A DNA stretch of 64,000 nt from Kribbella sp. NBC_01245 (lineage in GTDB: Bacteria > Actinomycetota > Actinomycetes > Propionibacteriales > Kribbellaceae). Each line of letters starts with the position of its first letter. Positions within the stretch are counted from its first letter, which is position 1. Shown in pieces: positions 63,555 to 64,000 of this stretch. The notes under the pieces were generated by a model, which was not told the DNA's origin, did no database searches, and worked only from the letters and a program-made list of their open reading frames with translations. The stretch is taken from positions 1,488,001 to 1,552,000 of the forward strand of contig NZ_CP108487.1 of NCBI RefSeq assembly GCF_036226525.1, given 5' to 3'. Position numbers and translations under genes: made by a program.

Positions 63555-64000
63555 ATGGACCAGGGTGAGCTGACCGTCGGGCAGGTCGCGGAGCGCAGTG
63601 GTGTGGCGATCTCGGCCCTGCATTTCTACGAACGGCAGAACCTGATCGTCAGTCGTCGTACGTCGGGCAACCAGCGCCGCTACAAGCGCGATACCTTGCG
63701 CCGGGTGGCGATGATCCGGATCGCGCAGCGCGTCGGTATTCCGTTGTCGAACGTCGCCGCGATCCTCGCGCTCTTGCCCGACGGGCGGACGCCTACCCGG
63801 CAGGACTGGGCGCGGATCTCGGAGTGCTGGCAGGCCGAACTCGACGATCGCATCAACCACTTGCTGCAACTGCGCGACGACTTCAAGGACTGCGTCGGCT
63901 GCGGCTGCCTGTCCATCGACCGTTGCGTGCTCGCCAACCCGTACGACGCGCTCGCGGCCCGCGGTGCCGGGCCTCAACGTCTTGTGGACGCTGATGGCCG
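63555..64000 (+). CDS. soxR: Redox-sensitive MerR-type regulator SoxR (3' end cut)
   Basis: ATG 63555, with GGAGGGA upstream, begins a frame that runs off the window with 148 codons and no stop. LTVGQVAERSGVAISALHFYE is the MerR helix-turn-helix. The iron-sulfur site CVGCGCLSIDRC has all four cysteines in the CX2CXCX5C spacing of SoxR. It would sense redox-cycling compounds or superoxide. A SoxR-like box also lies at 241-258, upstream of the exporter at the other end. Confidence 0.92.
   Translation, partial: MDQGELTVGQVAERSGVAISALHFYERQNLIVSRRTSGNQRRYKRDTLRRVAMIRIAQRVGIPLSNVAAILALLPDGRTPTRQDWARISECWQAELDDRINHLLQLRDDFKDCVGCGCLSIDRCVLANPYDALAARGAGPQRLVDADG

Overview
The window reads as a stretch of chromosome from a high-GC actinobacterium. 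GTG starts are frequent, genes are often joined by 1- to 4-base ATGA or GTGA overlaps, there are two F420-type luciferase-like oxidoreductases, an ECF42/DGPF pair, a SoxR, and many regulators of the TetR, IclR, MocR and GlxA types. Gene content and style suggest Propionibacteriales, Kribbella or a close relative, but that placement is inference. No rRNA, tRNA, CRISPR array, phage or transposase gene was seen.

Layout. 1-5.5 kb: the start of a leftward ABC exporter behind a MerR-type promoter with a 19-base spacer, a TetR regulator, then a second TetR with its palindrome and a heterodimeric ABC exporter. 5.6-10.7 kb: an esterase, a small membrane protein/sigma factor/SRPBCC operon, an M20 amidohydrolase coupled to a 5'-3' exonuclease, and an Lrp-type regulator. 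10.8-17.9 kb: a lysine-degradation locus with kamA leftward and kdd, amidohydrolase, kamD, kamE and kal rightward; kce, the usual cleavage step, is not in the window. 17.9-19.75 kb: 1.9 kb of non-coding DNA between convergent genes, packed with hairpins, including two 139-base palindromic elements in opposite orientation. 19.75-23.6 kb: a PEBP protein, cobT, a bifunctional siroheme/precorrin-2 gene and an RNA methyltransferase. 24-28.5 kb: a MerR regulator behind a structured leader, a deleted phosphotransferase pseudogene, peptide deformylase, an LLM oxidoreductase and two dihydrofolate-reductase-like genes. 28.6-35.2 kb: MocR, DinB, DUF899, a chloramphenicol-phosphotransferase-like kinase, a carboxylesterase, an SMP-30-like protein and an extradiol dioxygenase.

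35.3-44.7 kb: a BCCT transporter, a second LLM oxidoreductase, cold-shock protein with terminator, an emfourin-like inhibitor, GH20 hexosaminidase, a fructosamine-kinase-like protein, a VOC protein and the DGPF/ECF42 pair with a matching promoter. 44.7-50.7 kb: a HrpA helicase, a 284-base nested palindrome, a GC-rich microsatellite, two secreted proteins of unknown function and a universal stress protein. 50.7-56.7 kb: a tripartite tricarboxylate transporter (tctC-tctB-tctA) divergent from an IclR regulator, class III CoA-transferase and citryl-CoA-lyase-like gene, with a perfect 16-base palindrome between them; this looks like one uptake-and-cleavage system for a di- or tricarboxylate. 56.7-64 kb: SRPBCC and CHRD proteins, a hydrolase/SDR/acyl-CoA-ligase operon, a GlxA regulator divergent from an MFS permease, and a SoxR gene running off the end behind an 18-base SoxR-box-like sequence.

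The strongest candidates for something undescribed are the repeat-packed region at 17.9-19.75 kb together with the related palindromes at 5.5, 10.7 and 49 kb, the tricarboxylate locus, and the lysine locus without kce.
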